DNA of 64,000 nucleotides from the NCBI RefSeq assembly GCF_018326305.1, contig NZ_AP023415.1:1240001-1304000 (forward strand), read 5' to 3'. Source of the DNA: Vescimonas fastidiosa (GTDB lineage: Bacteria > Bacillota > Clostridia > Oscillospirales > Oscillospiraceae). The notes under the pieces were generated by a model. That model was not told the DNA's origin. It ran no database searches and was given only the letters and a program-made list of their open reading frames with translations. Below are positions 42,838-52,423 of this stretch, one piece after another; position 1 is the first letter of the stretch, and every line of letters starts with the position of its first letter. A program made the translations under genes and the position numbers.

Positions 42838-44166
42838 TTACAGTCTCCAGAACCGAATGCCCGAGGCCTTCAGCTCGTCCATGCGATACAGGCTCTTTAC
42901 ATCGATGAGCACTTTTTCGCTGTCGGGCAGGTCCTTCTTGAACAGCTCCTTCAGCTGCATCATGGACAGAGAGCGGAACTCGTTGTGGCCCACAGCCACA
43001 ATGACGCAGTCGGCCTTGGGAATCTTATCAAAATCCGTCAGAGTCACGCCGTACTCATGCTGGGCCACGGCAGCGTCGGCCCAGGGATCGGTGACCACAG
43101 GGTGGATGTCGTACTCCTTCAGGCGGTTGATGATGTCCACCACCTTGCTGTTGCGGGTGTCGGGGCAGTTCTCCTTGAAGGTGATGCCCAGGATGACCAC
43201 AGTGGCCTTCTTGGGGGCCATACCCGCCTCGATCATCTGCTTGATGGCGGCGTCGGCTACGAACCCACCCATACTGTCGTTGACCTTGCGGCCGTTTAGA
43301 ATGATCTGGCTGTGATAGCCCAGAGCCTCGGCGGCATTGGTCAGGTAGTAGGGGTCCACACCGATGCAGTGGCCGCCTACGAGACCGGGCTTGAAGCCCA
43401 GGGCGTTCCACTTGGTGTTCATGCCCGCCAGAACCTCGTCGGTGTCAATGCCCATACGGTCGCAGATCATAGCCACCTCGTTCATAAAGGCGATGTTGAT
43501 ATCCCGCTGGCTGTTCTCCACCACCTTCACGGCCTCGGCGGTCTTGATGGTGGACACGGGGAAGGTGCCGGCGGCGATGACGATGTCATATACTTTCTTG
43601 ATCTCCCGGGCGGACTCCTCGTCCATGCCGGAGACGATCTTGCGGATGTTAGTGAGGGTGTGGACCCGGTCACCGGGGTTGATGCGCTCGGGGCTGTAGC
43701 CGATCTTCCAGTCCACACCGCACTTCAGGCCGGACTCCTTCTCAATAATGGGAATGCAGATGTCCTCGGTGACGCCGGGGTACACCGTGGACTCAAAGAC
43801 CACGATGGTGCCGGGGGTCAGATTCTGGCCCACGGTGCGGGAGGCCCCCTCCACCGGGCGCAGGTCCGGGGTGGTGTCGGGGTTTACCGGCGTAGGCACG
43901 GCCACCACGATGAACTTAGCCTCCTTCAGCCGGGTGGGGTCGGAGGTGAAGTCCACGGTGGTGTTCTTGATGGCCTCACCCACCTCGTTGGTGGCGTCGA
44001 TTCCATTGGCGTACTCCTGCACACGCTTTTCATTGATATCAAAGCCGATGACGGAGATGTGCTTGGCAAACTCCACGGCAATGGGCATACCCACATAGCC
44101 CAGGCCCACCAGGGCCAGCTTTTCCGTACCCTTGATAAGACCGTCGTAAATGGTATCGAATTTCAT
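42838..44166 (-). CDS. wbpA: UDP-N-acetylglucosamine 6-dehydrogenase (TviB/WbpA type)
   Basis: 442 residues of the UDP-glucose/GDP-mannose dehydrogenase family. NAD-binding KLALVGLGYVGMPIA, middle-domain helix, and GLVGGHCIGVDPYYL with the catalytic Cys, the form found in TviB/WbpO-type UDP-HexNAc dehydrogenases. It oxidises C6 of the UDP-amino sugar with two NAD+ and so starts the uronic-acid branch. It is followed by 61 bases to the next glycosyltransferase. Confidence 0.86.
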   Translation of the reverse strand: MKFDTIYDGLIKGTEKLALVGLGYVGMPIAVEFAKHISVIGFDINEKRVQEYANGIDATNEVGEAIKNTTVDFTSDPTRLKEAKFIVVAVPTPVNPDTTPDLRPVEGASRTVGQNLTPGTIVVFESTVYPGVTEDICIPIIEKESGLKCGVDWKIGYSPERINPGDRVHTLTNIRKIVSGMDEESAREIKKVYDIVIAAGTFPVSTIKTAEAVKVVENSQRDINIAFMNEVAMICDRMGIDTDEVLAGMNTKWNALGFKPGLVGGHCIGVDPYYLTNAAEALGYHSQIILNGRKVNDSMGGFVADAAIKQMIEAGMAPKKATVVILGITFKENCPDTRNSKVVDIINRLKEYDIHPVVTDPWADAAVAQHEYGVTLTDFDKIPKADCVIVAVGHNEFRSLSMMQLKELFKKDLPDSEKVLIDVKSLYRMDELKASGIRFWRL

Positions 44167-44167
44167 T

Positions 44168-44749
44168 TTATTTGCACTCCTCTACTTTATTTTCTACTTT
44201 CATCTCATAGCTTCTGCCGCAGTCGGCACAGGTAGCCTTGCCGCCATCAAAGTGCAGCAGTGCGCCGCACTCGCAGGCCCAGCCAATGATCCGGGCCGGC
44301 ACGCCCAGCATCAGGGCATAGTCGGGTACATCATCCGTCACCACCGCGCCTGCGCCTATAAGGGCCCAGCGTCCGACGGTATGGCCGCAGACGATGGTGG
44401 CGTTGGCGCCGATGGATGCCCCTTCACGCAAATAGGTTTTTTTATACCCGGCGCTGCCCTTGGGGTACTTGGCCCGAGGGGTCAGGTCGTTGGTAAATAC
44501 GCAGGAGGGGCCGCAGAACACATAGTCCTCCAGCTCCACACCCTCATACAGAGAGACATTGTTTTGCAGCTTGCAGCCGTCGCCTACCTTCACATGGTTG
44601 CTGACATTCACATTCTGCCCCAGGGAACAATGCTTTCCGATGCGGGCGCCCTTTTGAATGTGGCAGAAATACCAGATCTTGGTGCCCTCACCGATCTCTA
44701 CATCGTCATCCACGAAGCTGGAGGGATGTACAAAATATTTCTCCTCCAT
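44168..44749 (-). CDS. wbpD: left-handed beta-helix acetyltransferase (WbpD/WlbB-like) with zinc-ribbon tail
   Basis: 193 residues: hexapeptide repeats at about 10-145 (GEGTKIWYF, GKHCSLGQNVNV, IGANATIVCG) and a C-terminal CEC..CADC four-cysteine ribbon. WbpD-type enzymes N-acetylate the 3-amino group of UDP-GlcNAc(3N)A. The ATG shares its first base with the stop of the aminotransferase gene (TGATG), so the two are coupled. A catalytic His is likely in VCGHTVGR. Confidence 0.83.
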   Translation of the reverse strand: MEEKYFVHPSSFVDDDVEIGEGTKIWYFCHIQKGARIGKHCSLGQNVNVSNHVKVGDGCKLQNNVSLYEGVELEDYVFCGPSCVFTNDLTPRAKYPKGSAGYKKTYLREGASIGANATIVCGHTVGRWALIGAGAVVTDDVPDYALMLGVPARIIGWACECGALLHFDGGKATCADCGRSYEMKVENKVEECK

Positions 44750-45876
44750 CACAGCGCCTCCAAAACCGCGTCAATGACCTGCTGCTGCTCCGCCGCATCC
44801 ATATACGGGTGCATGGGCAGCGACAGGGTCCGGGCGCAGTAGTCGTCGGCATTTGCATAGGTCTCGCCGTAGTGAGGCTCGGCCTTAAACACGGGCAGGG
44901 CGTGCTGGGGGGTGGGATAGTAAACCATATTGGGAATATTCTTTTCCTTCAGATGGGCGATAACCTTGTCCCGGGTCTGGGTATCCTTGGCCAGGATGGC
45001 ATACTGGGCCCAGGCAGACACGCAGCCCTCTGCCACAAAGGGAGTGGTGAAATCCTTGCTGAACGCGGCGTTATACCGCCCGGCTACCTCCTGGCGGCGG
45101 TCAATTTCATAGTCTTTCAGTGCCTTCAGCTTGGGCAGCAGAATAGCCGCCTGGACGGTGTCCAGCCGGGAGTTCATGCCCACACGGATATTGTCGTACT
45201 TGCCGCCGGGGCCCTTGCCATGGACGCACAGGGAGCGGATGATGTCCGCCGCGGTATCGTCATCAGTGAAAATGGCACCGCCGTCGCCGTAACAGCCCAG
45301 GGGCTTGGCCGGGAAGAACGAGGTGGTGGCGATGTAACCGAAGGAGCAGCACTTGCGGCCCTTATTAGACGCGCCGAAGGCCTGGGCGGCGTCCTCGATG
45401 AGAATGAGGCCGTACTTCTCGCAGATGGGGGCGATGGTGTCGTAGTCGCAGGGGTTACCCAGAATATCCACGGCCACCACGGCCTTGGGCGTGAGCTTGC
45501 CTTCAGCCAGGACGGCCTTTATCTGCTTTTCCAGGCTCTCGGGGCAGAGGGTATAGGTATCCTTGGTAATGTCACAAAACACGGAGGTAGCACCGAACAT
45601 CTTAGCCGGCTCCGTGGAGGAGATGAAGGTCATGTCCGGGCAGAACACGGCATCCCCCTCCCCTACGCCCGCCACCATGTAGGCAATCTGCAGGGCATCG
45701 GTGCCGTTGGCGCAGGTGATGCAGTGCTTGCGGCCTACAAAGTCCGCCAGCTCCTGCTCCAGCTCCTTTACCTGGGGCCCGCCGATGAACTGGGCAGAGT
45801 CCAGCACCGCCTGGATATTTGCATTGATCTCGTCCTTCAGGGCCGCATACTGGGCTTTCAGGTCAATAAATTGCAT
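44749..45876 (-). CDS. wbpE: DegT/DnrJ aminotransferase, WbpE/WlbC-like
   Basis: 375 residues of the sugar aminotransferase family. ANGTDALQIA binds PLP phosphate, EDAAQAFGAS holds the Asp to the PLP nitrogen, SFFPAKPLGCYGDGGA holds the Schiff-base Lys. WbpE-type enzymes add the 3-amino group from glutamate. I prefer the ATG at 45876, which matches the usual family start MQFIDLK; another ATG four codons upstream overlaps the preceding stop and lacks a spaced ribosome site. Confidence 0.85.
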   Translation of the reverse strand: MQFIDLKAQYAALKDEINANIQAVLDSAQFIGGPQVKELEQELADFVGRKHCITCANGTDALQIAYMVAGVGEGDAVFCPDMTFISSTEPAKMFGATSVFCDITKDTYTLCPESLEKQIKAVLAEGKLTPKAVVAVDILGNPCDYDTIAPICEKYGLILIEDAAQAFGASNKGRKCCSFGYIATTSFFPAKPLGCYGDGGAIFTDDDTAADIIRSLCVHGKGPGGKYDNIRVGMNSRLDTVQAAILLPKLKALKDYEIDRRQEVAGRYNAAFSKDFTTPFVAEGCVSAWAQYAILAKDTQTRDKVIAHLKEKNIPNMVYYPTPQHALPVFKAEPHYGETYANADDYCARTLSLPMHPYMDAAEQQQVIDAVLEAL

Positions 45877-45880
45877 AGGA

Positions 45881-46807
45881 TCACTCATTCCTTTCTTTCG
45901 TCGGCTTTGCCGCGCGTTTCAAATTCTCCATAAAAATGTCATGGTCAATGGCGAAGTTGCCGGTAACGGCTTGTCCGTCCGCCACATCCCGAGAAACAAC
46001 GGCGCCCATATTCGCTCTGGCATTATTGCCGACATGCACGCCGTTGCGGATGATACAGCCATACCCGATCCAGCTATTCTCGCCGATCTCCGTGCGGCCA
46101 CCGATTCCGGAAAGGCCCACGATCATAGTATCTCTGCCGACCTTAACGCCGTGAGAGACCTGCACCAGCATATCTATCTTGCAGCGATCACCGATAACCG
46201 TATTATCCCAAGGATAGAGAGCTTTATTAACGCAGGTATTGGGATGCAGCTCCACCTCCTCGCCCAGGATCACACCGCCGTAATGGGCCACGGTAAAGAG
46301 CTTTCCGTTCTCTTTTTTATATTCAAAGTCGTTAAATCCGATTTTTACGCCGGCATGGATCACGCAGTTGTCTCCGATGGTCACATTGTCCCGGATTACA
46401 GCGAATTCTTCGATAACCACATTGTCACCGATGATGACATTTTCCTTGGCTACCACAGCCAGGGGGCTGATGGAGCAGTTTTTCCCGATCCTGGTAGCAT
46501 GACGGGCTCTGGCATACCCTCCATGTTGACCCAAGGCGTTGTGCAGCCGGAAAAACACGACCCGGGGCTGCTCCGTAATGCACACCCCCCGTCCCTGCTT
46601 CACCAGCTTCGGAGCGATCTCCGGCGTTGTGATGACCATGGTGATACCGTCGTGCAGGTCCTTCAGTGCGTGCTCTGTATCCACAAAGGTGCAGAAGGGT
46701 TCCTTAACTTCCGCCACCACCAGTCCCAGCGTGGAGAATTCCTGTTCATTTTCCAGCTTGAAATCATACTGCGGCAGCAGTTCGGGCAGCAATGTGCTCA
46801 GCTTCAT
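45881..46807 (-). CDS. LpxD-like hexapeptide acyl/acetyltransferase
   Basis: 308 residues. An N-terminal uridine-binding-like domain (about 1-105) is followed by a left-handed beta-helix (about 108-290; CSISPLAVVAKENVIIGD, CVIHAGVKIGFNDFEY) with the LpxD-type His in VAHYGGV/VSHGVKVG. LpxD acts in lipid A synthesis, but this looks like a Gram-positive, so a UDP-sugar N-acetyl- or acyltransferase for the glycan is more likely. Start 46807 has GAGG 9 bases upstream. Confidence 0.72.
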   Translation of the reverse strand: MKLSTLLPELLPQYDFKLENEQEFSTLGLVVAEVKEPFCTFVDTEHALKDLHDGITMVITTPEIAPKLVKQGRGVCITEQPRVVFFRLHNALGQHGGYARARHATRIGKNCSISPLAVVAKENVIIGDNVVIEEFAVIRDNVTIGDNCVIHAGVKIGFNDFEYKKENGKLFTVAHYGGVILGEEVELHPNTCVNKALYPWDNTVIGDRCKIDMLVQVSHGVKVGRDTMIVGLSGIGGRTEIGENSWIGYGCIIRNGVHVGNNARANMGAVVSRDVADGQAVTGNFAIDHDIFMENLKRAAKPTKERNE

Positions 46808-46852
46808 CAAAATCGACCTCATTTCCTTATGCGTTTGATTTTTAGTGCAATC

Positions 46853-48088
46853 TTATTCTTTTTCCGGAATCGATTGAATCACTTCCAACAGCTCCGATGT
46901 CAGATTTTTGAAATCATATTTGTGGGCGGCAGCCCGGCTGTTTTCCTCGAACCGACGGCGCTCCTCCTCCGGCAAAGACGCCAGTTTGTCCACGGCCGCA
47001 GCAATATTGGCGGGGGACACATCATTCACCGTGATGCCGGCGCCGCACTGCACGGCCGGATTATACTGCGTTGGAAAGTCCGACAGGACGATCCTTCCGG
47101 CGGCAAAATATTCAAACATCTTATTGAAGCTGATGCCGTATCGGTCCACCGGTGTACTGATGCAGTGTGCAATATTCACATCTGCCCGGCTGACGATGGA
47201 GGGCACGAACTTCTTCTCCACCCGGCCCTTGAACACCACATTACCGATGTTTTCATCTTTTACGCGCTGCTCCAGCATGGGCCGCTCATCCCCGTCGCCC
47301 CAGATAAGAAAGCGCACCCGGGGATCCCGGACAGCCTTGGCCGCATCCAGCAGCAGACCCAATCCGTTTACCCTGCGGATAGACCCTGTATAGACCACCT
47401 TGAAAATTTCGGGGTCGTCCAGGTCCTTGTCCTCTACCCGGAAATGCTCCTTGTTATAATCAAACAGCTCCAGGTCTACACCATTATTTATATAAAATAC
47501 TTTACTCCGGGGAACTTCCTTTTCCCAATGCTGCTCTTTGATGTAGTCGTAGGCGCCCTCTACGGTAAACACCACGGCGTCAGCCTTGGTATAGATCCAC
47601 TTTTCCAGCCGCCGCAGCCACAGGACCGCCGGGTTATGGGGCCCGGCGATGCCATAGGCAATGATGCTCTCCGGCCAAAGGTCGGCGATCTCCGCGATGC
47701 CCCGACAGCCGTATTTCCGGGCCAGCTTGATGCCCGCCGCGCAGGACATGGGGGGCATGGAGGTGGCCACAATAGCATCGGGCCGGGGGTATTTGTCACA
47801 CACACCCGGTAGTTTTCGGGCAAACTCCAGCATATTGAGAATGCGGGAAGCGCCGTTGCCGTGATAGCCCTTGCAGCGGATGAGCACATAGTGGACCCCG
47901 TCCACCACATCCTCCCGGTAAGGGGTGTCGTCCTCAATGAGGTTTTTATCGGAGTTATGCACCGTGCTGGCGGCAAAGATGGTCACTTCATGGCCCAGGC
48001 GCATAAGATTCTTCGCAAAATAATTCTGCCGGGCCAAAGGATAATACTGGGGCGGCACCGCATAATGGTTGATAAGCCAAATTCTCAT
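46853..48088 (-). CDS. GT4-family glycosyltransferase (WbuB-like)
   Basis: 411 residues, GT-B fold. N-terminal INHYAVPPQYYPLARQNYFA is the form found in WbuB/fucosamine-type transferases that act early on undecaprenyl-linked sugars; C-terminal VVYTGSIRRVNGLGLLLDA and RYGISFNKMFEYFAAGRIV hold the donor site. It lies 11 bases from the initiating sugar transferase, so it may add the second sugar. AGAGGAG before the ATG. Confidence 0.84.
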   Translation of the reverse strand: MRIWLINHYAVPPQYYPLARQNYFAKNLMRLGHEVTIFAASTVHNSDKNLIEDDTPYREDVVDGVHYVLIRCKGYHGNGASRILNMLEFARKLPGVCDKYPRPDAIVATSMPPMSCAAGIKLARKYGCRGIAEIADLWPESIIAYGIAGPHNPAVLWLRRLEKWIYTKADAVVFTVEGAYDYIKEQHWEKEVPRSKVFYINNGVDLELFDYNKEHFRVEDKDLDDPEIFKVVYTGSIRRVNGLGLLLDAAKAVRDPRVRFLIWGDGDERPMLEQRVKDENIGNVVFKGRVEKKFVPSIVSRADVNIAHCISTPVDRYGISFNKMFEYFAAGRIVLSDFPTQYNPAVQCGAGITVNDVSPANIAAAVDKLASLPEEERRRFEENSRAAAHKYDFKNLTSELLEVIQSIPEKE

Positions 48089-48099
48089 AAAGCTCCTCT

Positions 48100-48753
48100 T
48101 TACTCCTTTATTACCACCGCAAAGGTTTGGAAAATCAGCTTGATATCATAGAAAACCGAAGCGTGGGGGATATACTCCAGATCCAGGTCGATCTTCCGGG
48201 GCATGATCTGCTCGACATAGGTGCGGTTGGGATCGTCGCTGGCGGTGAGCAGATCATTTTCATTGCGGAAACGGATAGACGCCAGCCCCGTGATGCCCGG
48301 GCGCACCAGCAGCACCTGCCGCTGGTAGGGGGTATACAGGTTCACATAGTCCGCCACCTCCGGCCGGGGACCCACGAAGCTCATGTCCCCCACCAGCACA
48401 TTGATGAGCTGGGGCAGCTCGTCTATCTTACTCTTGCGCAAAAATCGGCCCACAGGGGTAATGCGGCTGTCATTGCCGGTGGTGATCTTCAGCCCCGCGT
48501 TATCCTTACGCATGGAGCGAAACTTGAAAATACGGAAGGGCCTTCCGTCCTTTCCGATGCGCTCCTGACGGAAAAATACCCCGCCGGGAGAGGTGACCGC
48601 CACCAACACCGACACCACCAGCAGCACCGGACTCAGCACCGCCAGTCCCAAAAAAGAGCATAGGATGTCAAAGGCCCGCTTGCAGGCCATGGTGGCCGCT
48701 GAGGGAGGGGTAACGATCCGGTATGGCTGTCGGGCGCCTGCTTGGTTATCCAT
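48100..48753 (-). CDS. initiating sugar transferase (PglC/EpsL-type polyprenyl-phosphate phosphoglycosyltransferase)
   Basis: 217 residues with one membrane segment (about 28-52) and the monotopic phosphoglycosyltransferase domain. KRAFDI, KFRSM, KIDELPQLINVL, MSFVGPRPE and RPGITGLAS are the standard motifs, including the catalytic Asp-Glu pair. It moves a phospho-sugar to undecaprenyl phosphate and so starts the repeat unit. Its size is that of the small PglC type without the large N-terminal part of WbaP. Confidence 0.9.
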   Translation of the reverse strand: MDNQAGARQPYRIVTPPSAATMACKRAFDILCSFLGLAVLSPVLLVVSVLVAVTSPGGVFFRQERIGKDGRPFRIFKFRSMRKDNAGLKITTGNDSRITPVGRFLRKSKIDELPQLINVLVGDMSFVGPRPEVADYVNLYTPYQRQVLLVRPGITGLASIRFRNENDLLTASDDPNRTYVEQIMPRKIDLDLEYIPHASVFYDIKLIFQTFAVVIKE

Positions 48754-48775
48754 AAATTTGCTGTCCTTTTCCTTT

Positions 48776-49978
48776 TTATCCGTCCTGCAGGCACATCTTC
48801 AGCGTCTGGCAGATGTACCGTACATCCTCCTCCGTGAGGGTGGAGTACAGGGGCAGGGTAATCTCGTTTTCAAACTGAGCCAGGGCGCAGGGATAGTCCG
48901 CAATGTCAAAGCCCAGGTCCTTATAGGCCGTCAGCAGCGGCAGGGGCTTATAGTGTACATTGGTAGCCACGCCCTGCTCCGCCATTTTCTCAATGATGGC
49001 GTTGCGCTGGGCCATGGTCTTGCCCGTAAGCCGGGTCAGATACAAATGGCAGCTGGAAACCTCGTCCTCCCGGAAATGGGGTGCATGCTCCACGCCGCAG
49101 CCAGCAAGCAGCTCATTATAAAGCCGCACCAGCTTATAGCGCTTTTCCAGCAGTCCCGGGTAGCGCCTGAGCTGGGCAAGGCCGATGCCCGCCATAATGT
49201 CCGTCATGTTGCATTTATAAAGCGGCGCCACGATGTCATATTCCCACGCGCCGGGCTTGGTCTTGGCCAGGGCGTCCTTGCTCTGGCCGTGGAGGCTCAG
49301 GAGCATATACTGCTTATAAATAGCCTCGTCATCCAGGGCCAGCGCCGGATTCCAGGTGGCGGCTCCGCCCTCGGCGGTGGTGAGATTCTTCACTGCGTGG
49401 AAGGAGAAGGTGGTAAAGTCCGCAAAGCAGCCGGAGCGCTTGCCGTGGCGCTGGGCGCCGAAGCTGTGGGCCCCGTCAGCCACCACCGCTACCCGGCCGA
49501 TCTTCTTCTGCAGGTCATTGGCCGGAGTGAACAGCCCCTTCTTGCTCTCCACGATAGAATAAATGGTGTCGTAGTCTGCCAGGATGCCGGCAATGTCCAC
49601 GGGGATCACCGCCTTGGTACGCTCCGTGATCGCCGCAGCCAGCTTCTCCGGGTCCATCTCGTAAGAGCCGGGAAGGGTGTCCACCAGCACCAGCTTGGCT
49701 CCCACATGGCACACGGGGCTGGCGGAAGCGGTGTAGGTATAGGCTGAGGTGATGACCTCGTCTCCGGGGCCGATGCCCAGGATGCGCAGGGTCATCTCCA
49801 GGCAGGCGGTGGCGGAGTTGAGGCACACGGCCCGGTCTGTTCCGCAGAAAGCGGCCACCTGCCGCTCAAATTCCTTGGTCTTGGGTCCGGTGGTGATCCA
49901 GCCGGAGCGCAGGGCCTGGCAAACCTCTTGAATTTCCTCCTCCGTAATGTCAGGAGGGCTGAATGGTATTTTACGCAT
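48776..49978 (-). CDS. DegT/ArnB-type nucleotide-sugar aminotransferase
   Basis: 400 residues. LNSATACLEMTL (phosphate site), VADGAHSFGAQ (Asp-His), and SFHAVKNLTTAEGG (PLP Lys) place it in the ArnB/PseC-like branch that aminates 4-keto sugars. A 4,6-dehydratase, which would make its substrate, is not in this cluster. It sits between the sugar transferase and a second, PglE-like aminotransferase. Confidence 0.84.
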   Translation of the reverse strand: MRKIPFSPPDITEEEIQEVCQALRSGWITTGPKTKEFERQVAAFCGTDRAVCLNSATACLEMTLRILGIGPGDEVITSAYTYTASASPVCHVGAKLVLVDTLPGSYEMDPEKLAAAITERTKAVIPVDIAGILADYDTIYSIVESKKGLFTPANDLQKKIGRVAVVADGAHSFGAQRHGKRSGCFADFTTFSFHAVKNLTTAEGGAATWNPALALDDEAIYKQYMLLSLHGQSKDALAKTKPGAWEYDIVAPLYKCNMTDIMAGIGLAQLRRYPGLLEKRYKLVRLYNELLAGCGVEHAPHFREDEVSSCHLYLTRLTGKTMAQRNAIIEKMAEQGVATNVHYKPLPLLTAYKDLGFDIADYPCALAQFENEITLPLYSTLTEEDVRYICQTLKMCLQDG

Positions 49979-50039
49979 AAAAACGACCTCTTTTTCAATA
50001 TAAAAACATATATAATATTATTATGTGTGAAAAAACAAA

Positions 50040-51251
<1,212 letters not shown>

Positions 51252-51319
51252 GAAATATTCCTCTTTCCCGACCACATACCTCAAATAGGCATAGTAAGGT
51301 ATGTTATTAAATATACAAA

Positions 51320-51348
51320 ATTATAGCACTCTCCCCTATTCAAATCAA
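51320..51348 (-). promoter_or_regulatory. promoter of the glycan operon
   Basis: Minus strand: TTGATT (51348-51343), 17-base spacer, TATAAT (51325-51320). It is the only clear promoter in front of the long minus-strand gene run from 51.25 to about 35 kb. Confidence 0.75.
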
Positions 51349-51433
51349 GACCTTTTTGTGAACAACCATGCCCCCGGCCTCGGCGTGACATTTTTGTTCT
51401 GCGAGAGAAAGTGTGGTAATCTACGGTGAAATG

Positions 51434-51442
51434 TGATATAAT
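51434..51442 (+). promoter_or_regulatory. extended -10 promoter of uppP
   Basis: TGATATAAT is an extended -10 element. The leader then holds an interrupted palindrome ATTCGTA/TACGAAT (51472-51502) before the ribosome site GGAG at about 51523. Confidence 0.6.
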
Positions 51443-51535
51443 GAATACCCGACGGAGAAAAATCGAATACGATTCGTAATATTTCGACGCGATTATACGA
51501 ATTATTATCACATTTTTGATAGGAGATGCCTGCTT

Positions 51536-52369
51536 ATGTCATTTTTTTCTTCCTTTTTGCTGGGCCTGATCCAGGGTCTTGCCGAGTTTTTGCCCATTTC
51601 CAGCAGCGGACATTTGGCCATTGCCCAGAACCTGCTGGGTATGCAGGATGCCGGTGTGGTGCCGGAGTTTTTCGATGTGCTGCTGCACCTGGGCACCCTG
51701 GTGGCCGTATTCGTGGCCTACTGGGGAGAGATCAAGGATATGCTCCGGGAGCTGGTCTGCGGCGTGCGGGACCTTGCCCATCACACCACCCCCACCCCGG
51801 TGCCCCCGGCTCGCCGGCTGATTTTGCTGATCATTGTGGCCACCCTGCCCCTGTTCGCGGTGCTGCCTGTGAAGGATAAGGTTCAGGGTCTCAGCAGCAA
51901 CATGCTCTTTATTGGGGCAGCCCTCATCGTTACGGGCTTCTTGCTCTTTGCCAGTGACCGGGTGCCGAAGGGCCGCAAGACCGAGTCCAGCGCCAGTGTC
52001 CTCTCCGCCCTGATCGTGGGTGTGGGCCAGGCCATCGCCACCATGCCCGGTATTTCCCGCTCCGGCATGACCATTACCACCGGTTGCTTTGTGGGCTATG
52101 AGCGGCGGTTCGCCGTTCGCTTTTCCTTCCTGATGAGCATTCCCGCCATCCTGGGCGCCAATATCCTGTCCCTGAAGGACGCCATCGATGCAGGCATTGA
52201 CCTTAGCCAGGTGCCGGTGTACCTGGTGGGCGTCGTCACCGCCGCCGTGGTTGGCTACCTGTGCATTCGCCTGCTGAAAATGATCGCCGCCAAGGGCAAG
52301 TTCGGCTTTTTCGCCTACTATTGCTGGGCGGTGGGCCTGCTGACTCTGATCCTGACCCTTATTAAATAA
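51536..52369 (+). CDS. uppP: undecaprenyl-diphosphatase
   Basis: 277 residues, eight or so membrane helices, the normal UppP/BacA length. The two conserved motifs are LAEFLPISSSGHLAIAQ and PGISRSGMTITTG, with the catalytic Glu, Ser and Arg. It recycles undecaprenyl pyrophosphate to the carrier used by peptidoglycan and by the glycan locus next door, with which it shares the divergent promoter region. It can also give bacitracin resistance. Confidence 0.95.
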   Translation: MSFFSSFLLGLIQGLAEFLPISSSGHLAIAQNLLGMQDAGVVPEFFDVLLHLGTLVAVFVAYWGEIKDMLRELVCGVRDLAHHTTPTPVPPARRLILLIIVATLPLFAVLPVKDKVQGLSSNMLFIGAALIVTGFLLFASDRVPKGRKTESSASVLSALIVGVGQAIATMPGISRSGMTITTGCFVGYERRFAVRFSFLMSIPAILGANILSLKDAIDAGIDLSQVPVYLVGVVTAAVVGYLCIRLLKMIAAKGKFGFFAYYCWAVGLLTLILTLIK

Positions 52370-52423
52370 GAATCCGAATCCTTTACATCTGTGTGCCGCC
52401 GCGGCGGCAGAATGGGAGATACC

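Noticed and set aside
45881..46807. Lipid A gene lpxD as evidence for a Gram-negative host
   Set aside because: SASP, LCP, sortase-type signal, UppP and Clostridia-type elements speak for a Gram-positive; no other lipid A gene is present.
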